DNA from: Betaproteobacteria bacterium
GTDB lineage: Bacteria > Pseudomonadota > Gammaproteobacteria > Burkholderiales > Burkholderiaceae_D
Assembly: GCA_025362735.1 (NCBI GenBank)
Contig: JANYFL010000065.1
Span: 1-64,000 of the forward strand
DNA: 64,000 nt
Direction of reading: 5' to 3'
Shown: in pieces, positions 11,848-22,625 of the stretch
How positions within the stretch are numbered: the stretch's first letter is position 1
Layout: each line of letters opens with the position of its first letter
Translations under genes and position numbers: made by a program
The notes under the pieces: generated by a model
Seen by the model: only the letters and a program-made list of their open reading frames with translations
What the model was told of the DNA's origin: nothing
The model's database searches: none

Positions 11848-13902
11848 ATGAGTGCAGAACAGCGCCCCCCATTTTTAGACCTGCCCCCCATTCATCACGC
11901 GCAGGGCGTGATGCAATTGCCTGGCTCGAAAAGCATTTCAATTCGCATGCTCTTGCTGGCCGCATTGGCCGAGGGTAAAACTGTGTTGACCGGTGTGCTT
12001 GACTCCGACGATACGCGTGTGATGCGTGGTGCTCTGGAGGCTTGTGGTGTCCGTATCGAAGCGCAAACAGGCAAGCGGGTCGAGGCGCAACTGATCGTTC
12101 ATGGTGCTGGACGATTCCCCAAAACCGAGGCCGATATTTTTCTGGGTAACTCCGGCTTGTCGGCGCGAACTCTGGTCGCTGTGCTGGCCTTTATGGGTGG
12201 TCGCTATCGCTTGTCGGGTGTGCCGCGCATGCACGAACGGCCGATCGCTGACCTCGTTGATGCGCTATTGCCGGTCGGCGCAAAAATCAGTTACGAAAAG
12301 CAGCAGGGATTTCCACCGTTGAAAATCGAACCGGGCCAACCGAAACTGGAGCAAGCAATCCGGGTACGTGGCGATGCCTCCAGCCAGTTTCTGACAGGTT
12401 TGCTGCAGGCGGCACCATTGCTGACTGCGAAGCAGGATCTGGTGATTGAGGTTGAAGGCGAACTGATCTCCAAGCCCTATATCGATTTGACTCTGGCCTT
12501 GATGCAACGCTTTGGCGTCAAGGTACAAACCGGTGTGACGGCGGCGGGTTCACCGCGTTATGTGGTTACCGCAGGTGCGCGTTACGTCAGTCCTGGCGCT
12601 ATGGCCGTTGAAGGCGATGCTTCATCGGCTTCCTATTTCCTGGCACTTGGCGCGTTGACGGGTGGCCCGATTCGCGTGCAGGGCATGGGTAGAACCAGCC
12701 TGCAAGGCGACGTGCGTTTTGCCGAGGCATTGAGCATGATGGGCGCGAGCATCACCCAAGGTGACGCCTGGACCGAGGCGATTTCGCCGGGCGCAGTGAG
12801 TACCAACGCCACAGGCTTTCGTCTCAAAGCGATTGATGCCGATTTCAACCATATTCCCGATGCGGCCATGACCCTGGCTGTGCTGGCTTTGTTTGCCGAC
12901 GGCTCCAGCACCTTGCGCAATATCGGTAGCTGGCGCGTGAAGGAAACCGATCGCATCGCTGCGATGGCAACCGAATTACGCAAACTCGGTGCCGATGTCT
13001 ACGCTGGCGCTGACTTTTTGCGCGTGACCCCGCCAGAGGGAGGAATCGCCGCGCTAAAGTCCGCTACCATCGATACCTATGACGATCATCGCATGGCGAT
13101 GTGTTTTTCCCTTGTCACCTGTGCCGGTATTCCCATCCGCATTAACGATCCGGCCTGTGTCGCCAAAACTTTCCCGACTTACTTTGATGAGCTTGCCCGC
13201 TTGACTCAGCCCGTAGTCCAATCGACCAAAACGGTTTCCGCGAACAAGACGGTACCCGTGATCGCTATCGATGGCCCGACGGCGTCCGGCAAGGGTACGG
13301 TGGCGCAACGGATTGCTGCCGCCCTGGGTTTTCACTATCTGGACAGTGGCGCGCTCTACCGACTGGCAGCGTTGGCGGCAAAAAATCGCAACATCCGACT
13401 GAATCAGCCGAACGAAATCGCTGCAGTGGCTCGTAACCTCGAAGTTGAATTTCAGGACGGACGGATTTTTCTGGACGGCGACGATGTTACCGACCTGATC
13501 CGGGCTGAATGGGTCGGCAACGCTGCTTCAACCATTGCCGTGTTCCCCGAGCTGCGCGCCGCTCTGGTACAGCGCCAGCATGCATTTCGTCATGCTCCCG
13601 GGCTGGTGGCCGACGGGCGCGACATGGGTACCGTGATTTTCCCGGACGCCTCCCTCAAAGTGTTTTTGACAGCGACCGCCGAGGCGCGTGCGCAAAGACG
13701 ACATAAACAGTTGATCGAAAAAGGAATTTCGGCTAATATCGACATCCTTTTGCGGGATTTGCAGGAACGGGATGCGCGCGATGCTTCGCGTAGCTCAGCG
13801 CCTCTGATTCCGGCTGAAGATGCGGTAAAGATCGAAACCTCCAATCTTGGTGTGGACGAAGTCGTAAACAAGATTTTGGATCTGGCCCGCAAAAAAATGT
13901 AG
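11848..13902 (+). CDS. aroA-cmk: Fused EPSP synthase / cytidylate kinase (AroA-Cmk)
   Basis: One 684-residue reading frame carries two enzymes. About residues 18-455 are 5-enolpyruvylshikimate-3-phosphate synthase (shikimate pathway): PGSKS with Lys28, [20 protein letters not shown], the catalytic Asp in NHIPDAAMT, Lys-Glu-Arg in [18 protein letters not shown] and [10 protein letters not shown] are all kept. About 467-684 are cytidylate kinase, with the P-loop GPTASGKGT at 476 and [12 protein letters not shown]. The fusion is known from several Burkholderiales. Unusual residues: the normally NAGTAMRP-like loop reads NSGLSARTL (Leu104, Thr108), and SKSISIR has Ile where Asn is usual. The start has only a weak ribosome site. 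Confidence 0.95.
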   Translation: MSAEQRPPFLDLPPIHHAQGVMQLPGSKSISIRMLLLAALAEGKTVLTGVLDSDDTRVMRGALEACGVRIEAQTGKRVEAQLIVHGAGRFPKTEADIFLGNSGLSARTLVAVLAFMGGRYRLSGVPRMHERPIADLVDALLPVGAKISYEKQQGFPPLKIEPGQPKLEQAIRVRGDASSQFLTGLLQAAPLLTAKQDLVIEVEGELISKPYIDLTLALMQRFGVKVQTGVTAAGSPRYVVTAGARYVSPGAMAVEGDASSASYFLALGALTGGPIRVQGMGRTSLQGDVRFAEALSMMGASITQGDAWTEAISPGAVSTNATGFRLKAIDADFNHIPDAAMTLAVLALFADGSSTLRNIGSWRVKETDRIAAMATELRKLGADVYAGADFLRVTPPEGGIAALKSATIDTYDDHRMAMCFSLVTCAGIPIRINDPACVAKTFPTYFDELARLTQPVVQSTKTVSANKTVPVIAIDGPTASGKGTVAQRIAAALGFHYLDSGALYRLAALAAKNRNIRLNQPNEIAAVARNLEVEFQDGRIFLDGDDVTDLIRAEWVGNAASTIAVFPELRAALVQRQHAFRHAPGLVADGRDMGTVIFPDASLKVFLTATAEARAQRRHKQLIEKGISANIDILLRDLQERDARDASRSSAPLIPAEDAVKIETSNLGVDEVVNKILDLARKKM

Positions 13903-14013
13903 CAAGGTTTGGCCTCCGGTTTTCCGGGCCCCACTGTTTTACCTGACTTTTATTAACCGTTTTTTCAACCCTTATCAACCCCTAACAGGCCCGCTGCGGC
14001 GGTGTTCAACCAC

Positions 14014-15738
14014 ATGTCTTCTGTAACCAGTTCCACTTCAACCTCCACTCCTCCCGCCCCCGGTTCTTTTGCCGCCCTCTTTGAAGAAAGCTTGATGCGC
14101 CATGACATGCGCGTCGGCGAAGTGATCACCGCTGAAGTCGTTCGCGTCGATTACAATTTCGTGGTCGTCAATGCCGGTCTCAAGTCGGAAAGTTTTATCC
14201 CCGTCGAAGAATTCAAGAATGACCAGGGCGAAGTCGAAGCCAAGCCTGGTGATTTTGTCAGCGTTGCCATTGAAGCGCTGGAAAACGGTTTTGGCGATAC
14301 GCTGCTCTCGCGCGACAAGGCCAAGCGTCTGGCATCGTGGATGTCCTTGGAAAAAGCCCTCGAATCTGGCGAAATGGTCACCGGTACCGTGACCGGCAAG
14401 GTCAAGGGCGGTCTGACCGTCATGACCAATGGCATTCGTGCCTTCCTGCCCGGTTCGCTGCTCGATACGCGTCCGGTCAAGGACACAACGCCGTTCGAAG
14501 GCAAGACCATGGAGTTCAAGGTTATCAAGCTGGATCGCAAGCGCAACAACGTCGTGGTGTCACGCCGTGCTGTGGTCGAAGCCTCGATGGGTGAAGAGCG
14601 CGCCAAGCTGCTGGAAACACTGAAAGAAGGCACGGTTGTCACCGGTGTCGTCAAGAACATTACCGATTACGGCGCATTCGTTGACCTGGGTGGTATCGAT
14701 GGTCTGTTGCACATCACTGACCTCGCATGGCGTCGTGTGCGTCACCCGTCCGAAGTCATTTCGGTCGGTCAGGAAATTACCGCCAAGGTTCTCAAGTTCG
14801 ATCAGGAAAAGAATCGTGTTTCGCTGGGTGTCAAGCAACTCGGCGAAGACCCATGGGTCGGTCTGGCTCGTCGTTACCCACAAAATACCCGTCTGTTCGG
14901 CAAGGTCACGAACCTCACCGACTACGGCGCATTCGTTGAAGTCGAGCAGGGTATCGAAGGTCTGGTGCACGTTTCCGAAATGGACTGGACCAACAAGAAC
15001 ATTGCTCCGAACAAGCTGGTGCAGCTGGATGACGAAGTCGAAGTCATGGTGCTCGAGATCGACGAAGAGCGTCGCCGTATCAGCCTCGGCATGAAGCAGT
15101 GCAAGCCGAATCCCTGGGATGATTTCTCGCTGAATCACAAAAAGGGCGACAAGGTGAAGGGCGCAATCAAGTCGATTACCGACTTTGGTGTCTTCATCGG
15201 TCTTCCTGGTGGCATTGACGGCCTGGTTCATTTGTCCGACCTGTCCTGGAACGAGCCGGGTGAAGAAGCCGTGCGCAAGTTCAAGAAGGGTGACGAACTG
15301 GAAGCGATTGTGTTGGCCATCGACGGCGAACGTGAACGTATTTCTCTGGGCGTCAAGCAACTTGAAGGTGATCCGTTCAACAACTTCGCTTCGACGCACG
15401 ACAAGGGCGCGATTGTCGATGGCAAGGTCAAGTCGGTCGATGCCAAGGGCGCCGTGATCCAGATCGCTGATGAAATTGAAGGCTATCTGCGTGCTTCGGA
15501 AATTACCCGTGATCGTGTCGAAGATGCGCGTACTCACCTCAAGGAAGGTGACAGCGTCAATGCGATGATCATCAATATTGATCGCAAGAATCGCGGCATC
15601 AATCTGTCAATCAAGGCCAAGGACAGTGCGGATACACAGGACGCAATGGCCAAAATGGCAGCCGACAGCAGCGCGGCCAGCGGTACCACTAATCTGGGTG
15701 CTCTGCTGAAAGCCAAGCTGGACAATAGTCAGAACTAA
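14014..15738 (+). CDS. rpsA: 30S ribosomal protein S1
   Basis: Binds mRNA leaders and the small ribosomal subunit, needed for translation initiation on structured messages. Six S1 repeats can be followed, for example [71 protein letters not shown]. Residues 2-20 are a Ser/Thr/Pro-rich leader typical of the Burkholderiales protein, then FAALFEESL. The ATG at 14014 has no recognisable Shine-Dalgarno sequence upstream, as is known for rpsA elsewhere, where S1 represses its own translation. 574 residues. Confidence 0.98.
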   Translation: MSSVTSSTSTSTPPAPGSFAALFEESLMRHDMRVGEVITAEVVRVDYNFVVVNAGLKSESFIPVEEFKNDQGEVEAKPGDFVSVAIEALENGFGDTLLSRDKAKRLASWMSLEKALESGEMVTGTVTGKVKGGLTVMTNGIRAFLPGSLLDTRPVKDTTPFEGKTMEFKVIKLDRKRNNVVVSRRAVVEASMGEERAKLLETLKEGTVVTGVVKNITDYGAFVDLGGIDGLLHITDLAWRRVRHPSEVISVGQEITAKVLKFDQEKNRVSLGVKQLGEDPWVGLARRYPQNTRLFGKVTNLTDYGAFVEVEQGIEGLVHVSEMDWTNKNIAPNKLVQLDDEVEVMVLEIDEERRRISLGMKQCKPNPWDDFSLNHKKGDKVKGAIKSITDFGVFIGLPGGIDGLVHLSDLSWNEPGEEAVRKFKKGDELEAIVLAIDGERERISLGVKQLEGDPFNNFASTHDKGAIVDGKVKSVDAKGAVIQIADEIEGYLRASEITRDRVEDARTHLKEGDSVNAMIINIDRKNRGINLSIKAKDSADTQDAMAKMAADSSAASGTTNLGALLKAKLDNSQN

Positions 15739-15773
15739 GCAGTCAGAACTCAGCCTGAATTTGTTGAGTCATT

Positions 15774-15812
15774 CCGGCATATATTCATCTGTCCGCAGAC
15801 GATGTATGCCGG
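15774..15812. repeat. Inverted repeat between rpsA and ihfB
   Basis: Arms CCGGCATA and TATGCCGG enclose about 23 bases. It may be a weak terminator or mRNA-stabilising hairpin after rpsA; the following bases (ATTTCCTTTC) are only moderately T-rich. Confidence 0.5.
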
Positions 15813-15863
15813 ATTTCCTTTCAGTAAAACTTTCAGTCTTTTCAGATCCGGCAAACGTTCATC

Positions 15864-16208
15864 ATGACTAAATCAGAATTGATTGCACGACTGGCAGAGC
15901 GTTATCCTCAACTGATTGCCAAAGACGCTGATTACGCCGTCAACACCATTCTGGATGCGATGGCGCAGGCTCTGGCCGATGGGCATCGGATCGAGATGCG
16001 TGGGTTCGGCAGCTTTGCCCTGAACCGTCGGCCTCCCCGGGTTGGTCGTAATCCCAAGTCTGGCGAGAAGGTAATGGTGCCGGAGAAGTGTGTGCCGCAT
16101 TTCAAACCTGGCAAGGAATTGCGTGAGCGGGTTGATCTGAGTCTGGCAGCAGATAACGAAGCGGGCCATAAGCCCGTTCCATCCAGTTCAAATTCCAATG
16201 GTCTATAG
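15864..16208 (+). CDS. ihfB: Integration host factor subunit beta
   Basis: DNA-bending nucleoid protein that pairs with IhfA. The HU/IHF fold is clear: [17 protein letters not shown], the DNA-contacting arm [22 protein letters not shown], and [14 protein letters not shown]. At 114 residues it carries a short variable tail after residue 95. It follows rpsA, as in most beta- and gammaproteobacteria. Confidence 0.97.
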   Translation: MTKSELIARLAERYPQLIAKDADYAVNTILDAMAQALADGHRIEMRGFGSFALNRRPPRVGRNPKSGEKVMVPEKCVPHFKPGKELRERVDLSLAADNEAGHKPVPSSSNSNGL

Positions 16209-16325
16209 TTGTCTGGCAGTTCTCTGAAACAAGAATAGGGCTTGTGATCGTGCGATCATAAGCAGTCCGGCGCGGTGCTGATAGTATCCCGATACCGAAT
16301 GCCGTGAACCAGCGAGGAGGATGTC

Positions 16326-16658
16326 ATGCGTATCATCGTTTGGGCCATGTGGTTGTTGTTGTTTTTACTGTTCTTCGGTTTTGCGCTCAACAATACCGAG
16401 CCCACTATCCTTCATTTCTTTTCCGGCTGGACCTGGACCGCACCGCTGGTGGGCTTGCTTGTGGCTTTCTTTTTTGCCGGCGTGGTCTTCGGTTTCCTTG
16501 CCATGTTGCCAACCTGGCTGCGCTTACGTTTGCAGATTCGCCGCTTGAAAAAGTCTCAGGTCACTCAGACCAGACTGGCTTCGGACACCATCACGCGCAC
16601 GACTGCACAGGCTGAAGCCATTCAGAACGTGGCTCAAGGCGCGCGCACCACAACATGA
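16326..16658 (+). CDS. lapA: LapA-family membrane protein (DUF1049)
   Basis: Small inner-membrane protein, partner of LapB in controlling lipopolysaccharide synthesis. Two hydrophobic segments (about residues 4-22 and 39-62) are followed by a basic region LRLRLQIRRLKKSQ, typical of the LapA domain. A strong ribosome site (GAGGAGG) lies 6 bases before the ATG. Length 110. lapB follows after 24 bases. Confidence 0.85.
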   Translation: MRIIVWAMWLLLFLLFFGFALNNTEPTILHFFSGWTWTAPLVGLLVAFFFAGVVFGFLAMLPTWLRLRLQIRRLKKSQVTQTRLASDTITRTTAQAEAIQNVAQGARTTT

Positions 16659-16682
16659 TTCATCCCAACGGTCTGAACTGAA

Positions 16683-17858
16683 ATGGTTTTCGAGCAATGG
16701 TGGTTGCTGATTGTCCCGTTGTTTTTCGCATTGGGCTGGATCGCGGCGCGCGTCGATATCCGTCAGCTCCTGGCTGAGTCCCGCAGTCTGCCGCGTTCCT
16801 ATTTCAAGGGACTCAATTTTCTTTTGAATGAACAGCCGGATCGGGCCATCGACGCCTTTGTTGAAGTCGCGACACTCGATCCTGAAACCATCGAATTGCA
16901 CTATGCCTTGGGCAACCTGTTTCGTCGGCGCGGCGAAACCGAGCGCGCCATCCGCATGCACCAAAATCTGTTGAGCCGTCCCGACTTGCCCGCCGAACAG
17001 CGCGGTCATACCTTGTTTGAATTGGGTCAGGATTATCTCAAGGCTGGTTTGCTGGATCGTGCCGAAGAAGCCTTTCATCAGCTCAATGGCGGAACCTATG
17101 CCAGTGATGCCAAACGCAATCTGCTGGAAATCTATCAACTGGAAAAAGAATGGCAAAAGGCCATCAGCGTTGCCGAAGAACTGCAGCAATCGGGTGCCGG
17201 TTCGAATCAGGTTCGCATTGCCCAGTTTCACTGTGAACTGGCTCAAACGGCCATCAATGAATCCAGGCTGGAAGATGCACTGACTTATCTGGAACACGCT
17301 TTAAGTGCCAATCGCAAAAGCGTGCGTGCGCTCGTGTTGAGCGGAGAGATTGCCGTGCAGCAGGGCCGCGACGAAGACGCCATTGCGATCTGGAAGCGTA
17401 TCGAGCAGCAAAGCGTTCCGCATATTGCTTTGGTAGGACAACGTCTGATGGATGCATATCTCCGGCAGCAACGCACGGAAGAGGGCTTGAAATTGCTCAA
17501 GTCCTATCTTGAAAGTAGTCCCTCGATTGACTTGGCCGACGTGGTTGTGCGTACGACGCTGGATACCGAGGGGGCTGATGCGGCTAATACTATTGCGCGT
17601 GAGTTGCTGCATCGTCAACCCAGTTTGTTGATGCTGGGCCAATACCTCGATACACGTGCACGCGTAGCCAATCCGAATGAACGCGGCGATCTCGAAGTGG
17701 TCAAGAATCTGGTGCAGAATCACACGCGTTTAATTGGACGTTATACCTGTGCCAATTGCGGTTTCAAGGCACGTCAGTTCTATTGGCAATGTCCCGGATG
17801 TTCGCAATGGGAAACCTATCAACCGCGCCGCAGTGAAGAGCTGGGCGCGTTGCAATGA
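16683..17858 (+). CDS. lapB: Lipopolysaccharide assembly protein B
   Basis: Inner-membrane anchored TPR protein that, in E. coli, presents LpxC to the FtsH protease and so limits lipid A synthesis. An N-terminal transmembrane helix (LIVPLFFALGWIAARVDIR) is followed by about nine TPR units (about residues 35-330) and a C-terminal rubredoxin-type zinc or iron knuckle with two CxxC pairs (YTCANCGF and WQCPGCSQW). 391 residues against 389 in E. coli. Placement after lapA and before LPS sugar genes fits the role. Confidence 0.93.
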   Translation: MVFEQWWLLIVPLFFALGWIAARVDIRQLLAESRSLPRSYFKGLNFLLNEQPDRAIDAFVEVATLDPETIELHYALGNLFRRRGETERAIRMHQNLLSRPDLPAEQRGHTLFELGQDYLKAGLLDRAEEAFHQLNGGTYASDAKRNLLEIYQLEKEWQKAISVAEELQQSGAGSNQVRIAQFHCELAQTAINESRLEDALTYLEHALSANRKSVRALVLSGEIAVQQGRDEDAIAIWKRIEQQSVPHIALVGQRLMDAYLRQQRTEEGLKLLKSYLESSPSIDLADVVVRTTLDTEGADAANTIARELLHRQPSLLMLGQYLDTRARVANPNERGDLEVVKNLVQNHTRLIGRYTCANCGFKARQFYWQCPGCSQWETYQPRRSEELGALQ

Positions 17859-17881
17859 ATTTGAATCAATAAGCACGCAAT

Positions 17882-19261
17882 ATGAAAATTACGATTGTTG
17901 GAAGTGGATATGTTGGCTTGGTAACAGGGGCATGTATGGCCGAAGTGGGCAACAATGTCCTGTGTCTGGATGTCGATGCCAGCAAGATTGATGTTCTCAA
18001 CAGCGGTGGCATCCCGATTCACGAACCGGGTCTCCTGGAAATGGTGGCACGTAATCGCGCCGCAGGCCGACTTGCTTTTACAACCGACGTCGAAAAAGCA
18101 GTCGCGCACGGCGAGATTCAGTTTATCGCCGTGGGAACGCCGCCAGACGAAGATGGCTCGGCTGACCTGAAATATGTAACTGCAGCGGCGCGCAATATCG
18201 GACGCTATATGACCGGCTTCAAGGTCGTCGTCGATAAATCGACAGTGCCCGTGGGAACGGCCGACAAGGTGCGGGCTGCGATTCAGGATGAACTCAATCA
18301 GCGCAAGCTCAGTACGCCTTTCACGGTCGTGTCAAATCCTGAATTCCTGAAAGAAGGCGCGGCTGTCGAAGACTTCATGCGACCGGATCGAGTTGTCGTT
18401 GGTTGTGCCGCTGATGCCGAAGGGGAGCGCGGCAAGCAATTGATGCGCGCACTCTATGCCCCGTTTCAGCGCAATCACGAGCGCATGTTTTTCATGGATG
18501 TGCGTTCGGCCGAGCTGACCAAGTACGCCGCCAACGCGATGCTGGCGACACGTATTTCATTCATGAACGAACTGGCTAATCTGGCCGAAATCCTCGGTGC
18601 CGATATTGAACTGGTACGTCAGGGTATTGGCTCCGATCCGCGCATCGGTTATCACTTCCTTTATGCCGGTTGCGGCTATGGCGGATCCTGCTTTCCGAAA
18701 GATGTGCAGGCCTTGAAACGTACCAGTGAAGAAGCGGGCAGTGGCTCACGCATACTGGCCGCCGTTGAAGCATCGAACGATGCACAAAAGCATGTGCTGG
18801 CGAGAAAGCTGGTGAAGGAATATGGCGAGGATTTGAAGTCGCGTTGTTTCGCGATTTGGGGCCTCGCATTCAAACCGAATACCGACGACATGCGCGAAGC
18901 GCCCAGCCGTGTTCTGATTCGTGAACTGCTCGAACGCGGTGCTCGCCTGCGGGTACATGACCCGGTCGCAATGGAAGAAACTCAGCGCGTATTAAAGCTG
19001 GATTTTGCCGATCATCCCGATTGGTTGTCGCGCGTTGAATATACTGATACGCCGAATAGCGCGCTGGAAGGGGCCGATGCCTTGGTGATCGTGACTGAAT
19101 GGAAGGCCTTCCGCAGTCCCGACTTTGAATTCATTCGCAACACGCTGCGCGATCCCCTGATCGTTGATGGTCGCAATCTCTATGATCCGGCCACGGTTGC
19201 CAGTTATGGTCTGCGGTACATCCCGATCGGCCGACCTATCGTGACGCCACAAACAGTCTGA
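17882..19261 (+). CDS. ugd: UDP-glucose 6-dehydrogenase
   Basis: Oxidises UDP-glucose to UDP-glucuronate with two NAD molecules, feeding surface polysaccharides or lipid A modification. N-terminal Rossmann motif [19 protein letters not shown], catalytic Cys in [16 protein letters not shown], Lys in [19 protein letters not shown]. 459 residues. It begins 23 bases after lapB and ends 12 bases before the heptose kinase gene, forming an LPS precursor cluster. Confidence 0.96.
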   Translation: MKITIVGSGYVGLVTGACMAEVGNNVLCLDVDASKIDVLNSGGIPIHEPGLLEMVARNRAAGRLAFTTDVEKAVAHGEIQFIAVGTPPDEDGSADLKYVTAAARNIGRYMTGFKVVVDKSTVPVGTADKVRAAIQDELNQRKLSTPFTVVSNPEFLKEGAAVEDFMRPDRVVVGCAADAEGERGKQLMRALYAPFQRNHERMFFMDVRSAELTKYAANAMLATRISFMNELANLAEILGADIELVRQGIGSDPRIGYHFLYAGCGYGGSCFPKDVQALKRTSEEAGSGSRILAAVEASNDAQKHVLARKLVKEYGEDLKSRCFAIWGLAFKPNTDDMREAPSRVLIRELLERGARLRVHDPVAMEETQRVLKLDFADHPDWLSRVEYTDTPNSALEGADALVIVTEWKAFRSPDFEFIRNTLRDPLIVDGRNLYDPATVASYGLRYIPIGRPIVTPQTV

Positions 19262-19273
19262 AGATAGAAGCGC

Positions 19274-20227
19274 ATGACAGCCAATCCAAATGCGCAAGAT
19301 CTACGCCGTGCCCGTGTGCTGGTTGTCGGTGATGTCATGCTGGATCGTTACTGGTTTGGCGATGTGCATCGGATTTCCCCCGAGGCACCGGTACCGGTTG
19401 TCCATGTGTCCAAACAGGAAGACCGTCTCGGTGGCGCGGCCAATGTGGCCAAGAATGTAGCTGAACTGGGCGCAACAGTGGGTTTGCTCAGCGTAGTCGG
19501 TACCGACGAACCGGGTGAGCGCATTGATGCCTTGATCCGCGAGACGGGCATTCGCCCGCATTTGCATCGCGATGCCGGATTGCCGACGACAATCAAGCTG
19601 CGTGTGATCGGACGTCAACAGCAATTGATTCGGGTTGATTTTGAAGATGCACCCAGTCATGAAGTTCTGGCCGACAAGCTGGATGAGTTCCGCACTTTGT
19701 TGAGCGACTACGATGTTGTGCTGATGTCCGATTACGGCAAAGGTGGCCTGACCCATATCGGCCCGATGATCACTGCGGCCCGCGAAGCCGGGCGTAAGGT
19801 GCTGGTCGATCCCAAGGGCGAGGACTACACGCGTTATGCAGGCGCAACGGTACTCACGCCCAATCGAGCCGAGTTGCGTGAAGTGGTAGGCCGCTGGCGC
19901 GACGAAGCCGATCTCGAAATACGTAGTGAAAAACTGCGTCAGTCTCTTGGACTGGAAGCTTTACTGCTGACCCGTTCCGAAGAAGGCATGACCCTGTTTG
20001 AGATCAAAGATAGCAAGCCTGCGCGCTTCGATGTACCTGCGCAGGCGCGTGAAGTTTTCGATGTCACCGGCGCGGGCGATACCGTGATTGCGACCTTGGC
20101 TGTGACACTGGCTGCCGGTTTCGATCTGCATCAGGCGGTCACGCTTGCTAACCGTGCAGGCGGTATCGTGGTCGGTAAACTGGGTACGTCCTTTGTCACA
20201 CCGGAAGAACTGTTCACGAATCACTAG
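19274..20227 (+). CDS. hldE1: D-glycero-beta-D-manno-heptose-7-phosphate kinase
   Basis: Phosphorylates heptose-7-phosphate to the 1,7-bisphosphate in the ADP-heptose route to LPS inner core. This is the ribokinase-fold half only: RVLVVGDVMLDRYWFGDV, GGAANVAKN, and the anion-hole/base motif DVTGAGDTVIATLA. The adenylyltransferase half found in E. coli HldE is absent (317 residues), so it must be encoded elsewhere (rfaE2), as is usual in betaproteobacteria. Confidence 0.93.
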   Translation: MTANPNAQDLRRARVLVVGDVMLDRYWFGDVHRISPEAPVPVVHVSKQEDRLGGAANVAKNVAELGATVGLLSVVGTDEPGERIDALIRETGIRPHLHRDAGLPTTIKLRVIGRQQQLIRVDFEDAPSHEVLADKLDEFRTLLSDYDVVLMSDYGKGGLTHIGPMITAAREAGRKVLVDPKGEDYTRYAGATVLTPNRAELREVVGRWRDEADLEIRSEKLRQSLGLEALLLTRSEEGMTLFEIKDSKPARFDVPAQAREVFDVTGAGDTVIATLAVTLAAGFDLHQAVTLANRAGGIVVGKLGTSFVTPEELFTNH

Positions 20228-20236
20228 GAAATTCAC

Positions 20237-21229
20237 ATGACCATCGTCGTTACCGGTGCAGCCGGATTTATCGGTTCCAATCTTGTCAAGGCACTCAACG
20301 AACGCGGCGAGACCGATGTGATCGCCGTCGACAATCTGAAGCAGGCCGAAAAATTCAACAATCTGGTTGATTGCGAAATGATCGACTATCTCGATCAGGA
20401 CGATTTTCTACCGCGTCTCGCTCAGAATCAGTTTGGCAAAGTACGCGCCGTGTTTCATGAAGGCGCTTGTTCCGACACGATGGAAACCGATGGTCGCTAC
20501 ATGATGGCCAACAACTATCGCTACTCGCTCGATCTGCTGGACATCTGCGAGGCGCACGGCATTCCTTTTCTTTACGCATCTTCGGCGGCTACTTACGGAG
20601 CCGGGCCTCAGTTTGTCGAAGATCCGGGTATCGAAAAGCCGCTGAATGTCTACGGCTATTCCAAATTTCTGTTCGACCAGATCGTGCGCCGCCGCCTGCA
20701 GGAAACCAAGATTCGCATCGTTGGCTTTCGCTACTTCAATGTTTACGGCCCGCGTGAAAATCACAAGGGACGGATGGCATCGGTTGCCTTTCACCATTTC
20801 AACCAGTTTCAGACTGAGGGCAAGGTCAAACTGTTCGAAGGCTGGGCAGGCTACGGCAACGGTATGCAACAGCGTGACTTCGTTTCGGTAGAAGATGTTG
20901 TTAAGGTCAACTTGCACTTTCTCAAGCACGGCAAGCCCGGCATCTACAACCTTGGCACAGGTCGCGCGCAGACCTTCAACGATGTTGCGATTGCGGTCGT
21001 GAACACGCTACGGTCCGAACGCGGTGAGACGGTGCTTTCACTTGATCAACTGGTTGAAACAGGTTTACTGCAGTACATCCCTTTCCCCGATGCACTGAAA
21101 GGCAAGTATCAAAGTTTTACCCAGGCCGACATGAGCCGTCTACGTTCTGCGGGTTATGAAGATGATTTTCTGACCGTTGAGGCGGGTGTGGCGCGCTATT
21201 GCCGCTGGTTGTTGCAGAAGGGGGGGTAA
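20237..21229 (+). CDS. hldD: ADP-L-glycero-D-manno-heptose 6-epimerase
   Basis: Last step of ADP-heptose synthesis for LPS core. Short-chain dehydrogenase fold with the NADP motif [25 protein letters not shown], the YSKFLFDQ catalytic Tyr-Lys segment (YGYSKFLFD), and [12 protein letters not shown]. 330 residues, normal. It is 9 bases after the kinase gene, hence the same operon. Confidence 0.97.
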   Translation: MTIVVTGAAGFIGSNLVKALNERGETDVIAVDNLKQAEKFNNLVDCEMIDYLDQDDFLPRLAQNQFGKVRAVFHEGACSDTMETDGRYMMANNYRYSLDLLDICEAHGIPFLYASSAATYGAGPQFVEDPGIEKPLNVYGYSKFLFDQIVRRRLQETKIRIVGFRYFNVYGPRENHKGRMASVAFHHFNQFQTEGKVKLFEGWAGYGNGMQQRDFVSVEDVVKVNLHFLKHGKPGIYNLGTGRAQTFNDVAIAVVNTLRSERGETVLSLDQLVETGLLQYIPFPDALKGKYQSFTQADMSRLRSAGYEDDFLTVEAGVARYCRWLLQKGG

Positions 21230-21234
21230 ACCTC

Positions 21235-21531
21235 ATGCTAAAAAAGTTGTGTTTCGCTTTTGCTTCTGCGTATTTGGCAGCCAGTCTCGCCTGGGCTGAT
21301 GTTGACATCAACAAGGCCGATCAGTCTCAGCTTGAAAGCATCAAAGGCATTGGCCCGGCAATGTCGCAAAGAATTTTGGACGAGCGCAAGAAAGTCGCTT
21401 TCAAAGATTGGGCAGATCTCGAAGCTCGGGTCAAAGGAATTAGTGAGAAGAATGCTGCTAAATATTCGGATGCTGGGCTCACGGTGAATGGAAAGCCAAA
21501 ATCCATCAGCACCGATCCCGCCAAGAAATAA
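21235..21531 (+). CDS. ComEA-like helix-hairpin-helix protein
   Basis: Short exported DNA-binding protein. Residues 1-19 look like a signal peptide (cut near AWA-DVDIN), then VDINKADQSQLESIKGIGP begins two helix-hairpin-helix motifs (to about residue 80), and the tail is hydrophilic. The ATG at 21235 is 6 bases after hldD with a run of G residues as ribosome site. Proteins of this size next to hldD are common in Burkholderiales; a role in DNA uptake is inferred only from ComEA similarity. 98 residues. Confidence 0.85.
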   Translation: MLKKLCFAFASAYLAASLAWADVDINKADQSQLESIKGIGPAMSQRILDERKKVAFKDWADLEARVKGISEKNAAKYSDAGLTVNGKPKSISTDPAKK

Positions 21532-21552
21532 CGCGATCTGAATTCCAGTCAA

Positions 21553-21579
21553 ACCCCGCCTCGGCGGGGTTTATTCTTT
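21553..21579 (+). terminator. Rho-independent terminator after the LPS operon
   Basis: Stem ACCCCGCC / GGCGGGGT with a 2-base centre, followed by TTATTCTTT. It closes the ugd-hldE1-hldD-comEA unit, and cysM starts 58 bases later. Confidence 0.85.
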
Positions 21580-21636
21580 CCGTTAAACTTTGCGAATTAA
21601 GAACATTTCGCCATAGCTTTGGCATAGCAGATCAAC

Positions 21637-22575
21637 ATGAAACCATCGAATACGAAGCAGGCTCAGAAGCCCGTTCAATACCTCACCCTTGAAGACACCG
21701 TGGGTAACACGCCGTTGGTACGTCTGACTCGTATCCCCGGCGCTGAGAACGCGCGTCGCAACAACATCATTCTGGGCAAACTCGAAGGGAATAATCCGGC
21801 CGGCTCGGTCAAGGATAGACCCGCACTTTCGATGATCAAACGTGCTGAAGCACGCGGGACCATCAAGCCGGGCGATACGCTGATTGAAGCAACCAGCGGT
21901 AACACTGGCATCGCACTGGCGATGGCGGCAACGATGCGCGGTTACAAGATGGTGCTGATCATGCCCGAGCATCTGAGTATCGAACGGCGCCAGACCATGC
22001 GCGCATTTGGAGCCGAGATTGTGCTGACGCCCAAAGAAGGCGGCATGGAGTTCGCGCGTGATCTGGCTGAACGGATGCAGTCCGAAGGCAAGGGACTCAT
22101 CCTCGACCAGTTCGCCAATCCCGACAACCCCTTGTCGCACTACGAAACCACGGGCCCGGAACTGTGGCGTGATACCCAGGGAACGATTACGCATTTCGTT
22201 TCCAGTATGGGAACAACCGGCACGATCATGGGTGTGTCGCGTTATCTGAAGGAAAAAAATCCGGCGATCCGCATCGTTGGCGCGCAACCCGAAGAGGGTT
22301 CGCAGATTCCAGGAATTCGCAAATGGCCAGAAGCTTATCTGCCCAGGATTTACGATGGCAGCCGTGTCGATGAGATCGTTTATGTCAGTCAGAGCGATGC
22401 CGAAGTGATGGCGCGTCGTATGGCCGCAGAAGAAGGTATTTTTTGCGGCATCTCCGCTGCAGGGGCACTGTGCATTGCGCTGCGTGTGGCGGAACAAGTC
22501 GAGAATGCCACCATCGTTTTTGTCGTCTGCGACCGCGGCGACCGCTATCTCTCGACTGGGGTTTTCCCGGCCTGA
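21637..22575 (+). CDS. cysM: Cysteine synthase B
   Basis: PLP-dependent O-acetylserine sulfhydrylase, the CysM isozyme that can also use thiosulfate. PLP lysine in NPAGSVKDRPALSM, substrate loop EATSGNTGIALAMAA, phosphate-binding SSMGTTGTIMGVSRYL, and the CysM-typical QPEEGSQIPGIRKWPEAYLP. 312 residues. The N-terminal 12 residues are polar and variable. Confidence 0.95.
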   Translation: MKPSNTKQAQKPVQYLTLEDTVGNTPLVRLTRIPGAENARRNNIILGKLEGNNPAGSVKDRPALSMIKRAEARGTIKPGDTLIEATSGNTGIALAMAATMRGYKMVLIMPEHLSIERRQTMRAFGAEIVLTPKEGGMEFARDLAERMQSEGKGLILDQFANPDNPLSHYETTGPELWRDTQGTITHFVSSMGTTGTIMGVSRYLKEKNPAIRIVGAQPEEGSQIPGIRKWPEAYLPRIYDGSRVDEIVYVSQSDAEVMARRMAAEEGIFCGISAAGALCIALRVAEQVENATIVFVVCDRGDRYLSTGVFPA

Positions 22576-22625
22576 ACAGCAGTCCCTAACCGAGTTGTTT
22601 GGCGATTGCCGACGCAATAGAAGGA

